A stretch of DNA of 8,276 bases from an uncultured Actinomycetes bacterium (lineage in GTDB: Bacteria > Actinomycetota > Actinomycetes > Nanopelagicales > Nanopelagicaceae): NCBI GenBank assembly GCA_903832395.1, contig CAILBF010000007.1, positions 1 through 8,276 of the forward strand. The letters are read 5' to 3'. Under the pieces are notes generated by a model. The model was not told where the DNA came from. It did not search any database and saw nothing but the letters and a program-made list of their open reading frames with translations. How positions within the stretch are numbered: position 1 is the first letter of the stretch; each line of letters begins with the position of its first letter. This document shows, piece after piece, positions 6,172 through 8,276 of the stretch. The translations under genes and the position numbers were made by a program.

Positions 6172-6654
6172 CTAAACCAGATGCTTGAAAGCCTCTAAAT
6201 TTGATAGCGACTCACCCCGCGAGAGGCGCCAAGCCCATTCTCGACGAATTGCATTAGCAAAACCGAGCTCGAGTAATGGATTAAATGATGAATCCGAAAC
6301 TTGCAGGACTGAACCGACTAGGCGATCAATCTCTTGGTCTGTTACTGCTGCTAGCGGTAAGCGCCCAACTAAGAAAATATCCCTGACCTCATTAATTGCA
6401 AAGGCAATGCCAAATAACGATGCGTTTTTAGCTAAACACCAGGCGTGTACATCCGCTTCATTTTCATCTGGTTTACGAATAACAAAAGCATTAATGCTTA
6501 AGGAATGGGTCCCAACGATGAGTGCGCAGTGGGTCTGCAACTTCTTTTCACCCGGAAGAGTTATCAGAAATGTATCGGTATTTTTCTGTTCGAACTCTAA
6601 ATCATGTGAATCTAAAAACTCTTCAATAATTATTCGTGGATCAATTCCAGCCAT
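6172..6654 (-). CDS. YbjN-domain protein (type III secretion chaperone-like fold), function unknown
   Basis: This 160-aa cytoplasmic protein has no signal peptide or membrane segment. It matches the actinobacterial YbjN-family protein encoded between mshA and gpm (Rv0487 in M. tuberculosis, from memory). Characteristic stretches include the central SLFGIAFAINEVRDIFLVGRL (79-99, strands that pair in the chaperone-like fold), FNPLLELGF (124-132) and the C-terminal REWAWRLSRGESLSNLEAF (138-156). The family was named for an E. coli gene proposed to act in sensory transduction; no biochemical role is established for the actinobacterial version. Its ATG overlaps the mshA stop in a TAATG junction, with AGGA 5 nt upstream, so the two are translationally coupled. 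That arrangement suggests a fixed stoichiometry or a shared process with MshA or GpmA, which is inference. Confidence 0.85.
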   Translation of the reverse strand: MAGIDPRIIIEEFLDSHDLEFEQKNTDTFLITLPGEKKLQTHCALIVGTHSLSINAFVIRKPDENEADVHAWCLAKNASLFGIAFAINEVRDIFLVGRLPLAAVTDQEIDRLVGSVLQVSDSSFNPLLELGFANAIRREWAWRLSRGESLSNLEAFKHLV

Positions 6655-7910
6655 TAATGTCCTGAAATTTTCGCGGCGGCATTGCTCTCTGTAATTACTT
6701 GATCGTAAATATCTAACGTACCTCGGGCGGTAGCGTCCCAGCCAAAGTGAGATGCATGCTCAATCGCTCCAACTGACAGTAGTACGCGGCGCTGAGGTTC
6801 TTGAAGTAATCGCGCGATAACAGATGACCAAGCTTTAGGATCGTGACCATCGACTAATACGCCTGAAATTCCATCGGCAACGGCCGTGCGCAAACCACCA
6901 ACGGCAGTGGCAATAACTGGGGTTCCGCAAGCTTGAGCTTCAAGTGCAACCAGACCAAAACTTTCAGAATAACTAGGGACGCATACTAAATCTGCGGCGC
7001 GATACCACTGTGCTAAATCTGCACGGGGAACGGGTGGTGCAAAATGCACAACGTCATCAATTCCAAGCCACGTCGCTAACTCTTTTAGGCGTTCAACTTC
7101 TTCCGTATTAGCACCGGATGCACCACCAATGATGTTGACGATTAACTTTGGACGCATAAGCGGTGAGTGCTTTACAAGTTCAGATGCCGCACGAATTAAA
7201 ACCTCTGGGCCTTTGTGGGGTTGAATGCGACCGACAAAAGTAACAATCAGTGCATCTTCGGGCGAGCCGATAAATTCGCGAGCTGCTTTACGCCCAGTAC
7301 CAGGGGTGAATGTGTACAAATCAACGCCTGGGTTAACAACATGAACGGTATCTGGGCAAGCATCATATAAAGAGACAAGACTGGCGGCCTCTGAGTCGGT
7401 ATTAGCAATGAGCGCTTGCGCAGCAGCTGCAATTTGGGTTTCACCTTGAACGCGAATCATGGGCTCTGGTGTTTCACCTTCGGCAAGATTTAAATTCTTA
7501 ACACGGGCCATAGTGTGCATCGTATGAATCAGCGGAATTCCCAGCTGAGCGGCAGCAGGCATGGCCACTTTTCCGGAGATCCAATAATGTGAATGAATCG
7601 CATCATACTTTTCATTTTTAATGATCCGCAGAAACTCTTTGGAAAGACCCACAATATGTATTGGCAGTTGTTCTTTAGTTAAGCTTCCATGTCCACAATC
7701 AAAGTAACGGACGCGCACACCTTTAGATATTTCAACGATATCTGGTGAAATTGTTTCGGTCCGACGGGTGAAGATATCGACTTCAACGCCCATCGCCGCC
7801 ATACGCTGAGCCGATTCGAGAACATAAATGTTCATGCCGCCTGCATCACCAATTCCTGGTTGATCCAATGGGGATGTATGCACCATTACGGTTGCAATGC
7901 GGCCGTTCAT
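6654..7910 (-). CDS. mshA: D-inositol-3-phosphate glycosyltransferase MshA (mycothiol synthesis)
   Basis: This 418-aa GT4-family, GT-B fold enzyme transfers GlcNAc from UDP-GlcNAc to inositol 3-phosphate, the committed step of mycothiol synthesis. The N-terminal Rossmann domain has VHTSPLDQPGIGDAGGMNIY (10-29, glycine loop 21-27) and the MshA-typical HSHYW (106-110). The C-terminal nucleotide-sugar domain has GRIQPHKGP (227-235, Arg228 and Lys233) and the EX7E motif Glu316/Glu324 within ESFGLVALEAQACGTP. These correspond to catalytic residues known from Corynebacterium MshA. The start is fixed: an in-frame TAG lies two codons upstream (7914-7916) of the ATG. No spaced Shine-Dalgarno is present, but a TACCCT -10-like hexamer lies 6 nt before the ATG, so a leaderless transcript is possible. 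It is 19 bp downstream of the asparaginase-family gene and coupled to the YbjN-family gene. Other mycothiol genes are not in the window. Confidence 0.92.
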   Translation of the reverse strand: MNGRIATVMVHTSPLDQPGIGDAGGMNIYVLESAQRMAAMGVEVDIFTRRTETISPDIVEISKGVRVRYFDCGHGSLTKEQLPIHIVGLSKEFLRIIKNEKYDAIHSHYWISGKVAMPAAAQLGIPLIHTMHTMARVKNLNLAEGETPEPMIRVQGETQIAAAAQALIANTDSEAASLVSLYDACPDTVHVVNPGVDLYTFTPGTGRKAAREFIGSPEDALIVTFVGRIQPHKGPEVLIRAASELVKHSPLMRPKLIVNIIGGASGANTEEVERLKELATWLGIDDVVHFAPPVPRADLAQWYRAADLVCVPSYSESFGLVALEAQACGTPVIATAVGGLRTAVADGISGVLVDGHDPKAWSSVIARLLQEPQRRVLLSVGAIEHASHFGWDATARGTLDIYDQVITESNAAAKISGH

Positions 7911-7916
7911 TCCCTA

Positions 7917-7922
7917 AGGGTA
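7917..7922 (-). promoter_or_regulatory. Possible -10 element for a leaderless mshA transcript
   Basis: On the minus strand the hexamer TACCCT fits the actinobacterial TAnnnT -10 pattern and ends 6 nt before the mshA ATG. A transcript from it would start at or next to the start codon. No convincing -35 element is seen 16-18 bp upstream, so the call is weak; mshA may instead be read through from the asparaginase-family gene. Confidence 0.25.
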
Positions 7923-7929
7923 CGACTTG

Positions 7930-8276
7930 TTAGAAGGTTGCGCGAATGGACCCGACAACTTGATCGCCCCCGTAGACCTTTTCTACTGTCTCGGTTGCAC
8001 CGACTCCTAGAAGTTTGAGCCCTGCGAGCGAAAGGGCTACACGCGGGCGCATTCCGCCATCATTTACTTTATAGGCAAAAGTTCGGCCGTCGGGAACCGA
8101 TGCGACCATTATCGATTCTGCGCCACTCTTCATAAATACGCCTGGATGCTTTTGCATGAGAGAAGTTGTCATCCGACCAGGCCCAGCCACCATCTCCGGA
8201 AAAGTTCGACATGCTTCGACTACTTGCTTGTGAACTGGATCAGTAGAGATTGTTAGACCTCTAATTGCGCGCGCCA
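7930..8276 (-). CDS. Type II asparaginase-family protein (Asparaginase_II, PF06089 type), C-terminal part only
   Basis: The reading frame is open to the right edge of the window, so only the last 115 codons or so are visible and the start lies outside. The visible part runs from ARAIRGLTISTDPVHKQVVE through FPEMVAGPGRMTTSLMQKHP, MKSGAESIMVASVPDGR and FAYKVNDGGMRPR to the C terminus IRATF. This order (VAGxGR, then KxGAE, then a PDGR-xAxKxxDGG strand pair) matches the C-terminal half of the asparaginase II family, the Rhizobium-type enzymes unrelated to E. coli AnsA/AnsB, as I remember it. Such proteins are predicted to hydrolyse L-asparagine to aspartate and ammonia, but many actinobacterial members are untested. 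An internal ATG at 8193 is not the true start, because the family homology continues upstream of it. It ends 19 bp before mshA and may be cotranscribed with it. Confidence 0.8.
   Translation of the reverse strand, partial: ARAIRGLTISTDPVHKQVVEACRTFPEMVAGPGRMTTSLMQKHPGVFMKSGAESIMVASVPDGRTFAYKVNDGGMRPRVALSLAGLKLLGVGATETVEKVYGGDQVVGSIRATF

Noticed and set aside
6185..6694. 169-aa plus-strand open frame opposite the YbjN-family gene
   Set aside because: The minus-strand frame has family motifs, a Shine-Dalgarno and coupling to mshA; the antisense product is low-complexity and Ser/Arg/Lys-rich with no domain.
1..8276. Mobile element, prophage, CRISPR, toxin-antitoxin or new defence system
   Set aside because: No transposase, integrase, repeat array, tRNA or attachment-site signature was found; every gene but the lipoprotein and the YbjN-family protein has a clear housekeeping assignment, and gene order is typical of actinobacterial core genome.

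Overview
The window looks like a stretch of chromosome from a small-genome, relatively low-GC actinobacterium. Four things support this: an MshA-type glycosyltransferase (mycothiol synthesis), a CarD that is nearly mycobacterial in sequence, an actinobacterial YbjN-type protein, and the order carD-ispDF-cysS-rlmB. Base composition is close to balanced and leans AT, well below that of most soil actinobacteria. Genes are packed 1-19 bp apart, with no intergenic stretch over about 120 bp. This combination suggests a streamlined planktonic lineage such as the freshwater acI/Nanopelagicales group, but that placement is inference and I cannot confirm it from sequence alone.

Layout: nine of ten genes are on the minus strand. 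Right to left (their direction of transcription), the first group is a type II asparaginase-family gene cut by the window edge (7930-8276), mshA (6654-7910), a YbjN-family gene (6172-6654, overlapping mshA by 1 bp) and gpmA (5419-6162). A single plus-strand lipoprotein gene (4938-5414, LpqE-like) then runs convergently into gpmA, with only 4 bp between the stop codons. It diverges from carD across a 116-bp regulatory region. The second minus-strand group is carD (4339-4821), a fused ispDF (3215-4333), cysS (1802-3205), rlmB (798-1799) and an SGNH-hydrolase gene (4-792), with gaps of 5, 9, 2 and 5 bp, so it is almost certainly one operon.

Working together: the carD operon combines control of transcription initiation at the RNA polymerase (CarD), isoprenoid precursor synthesis by the MEP pathway (IspDF), cysteinyl-tRNA charging (CysS) and 23S rRNA methylation (RlmB). 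It is a housekeeping/growth operon whose leading gene can tune its own promoter class. The mshA group begins mycothiol synthesis and carries glycolytic phosphoglycerate mutase. The carD-lpqE divergent region holds the most interesting non-coding signal: a perfect 16-bp palindrome directly abutting the -35 element of a good carD promoter. There is no mobile element, CRISPR array, RNA gene or clear new defence or biosynthetic system here. The window is essentially core genome, and the findings are correspondingly modest.
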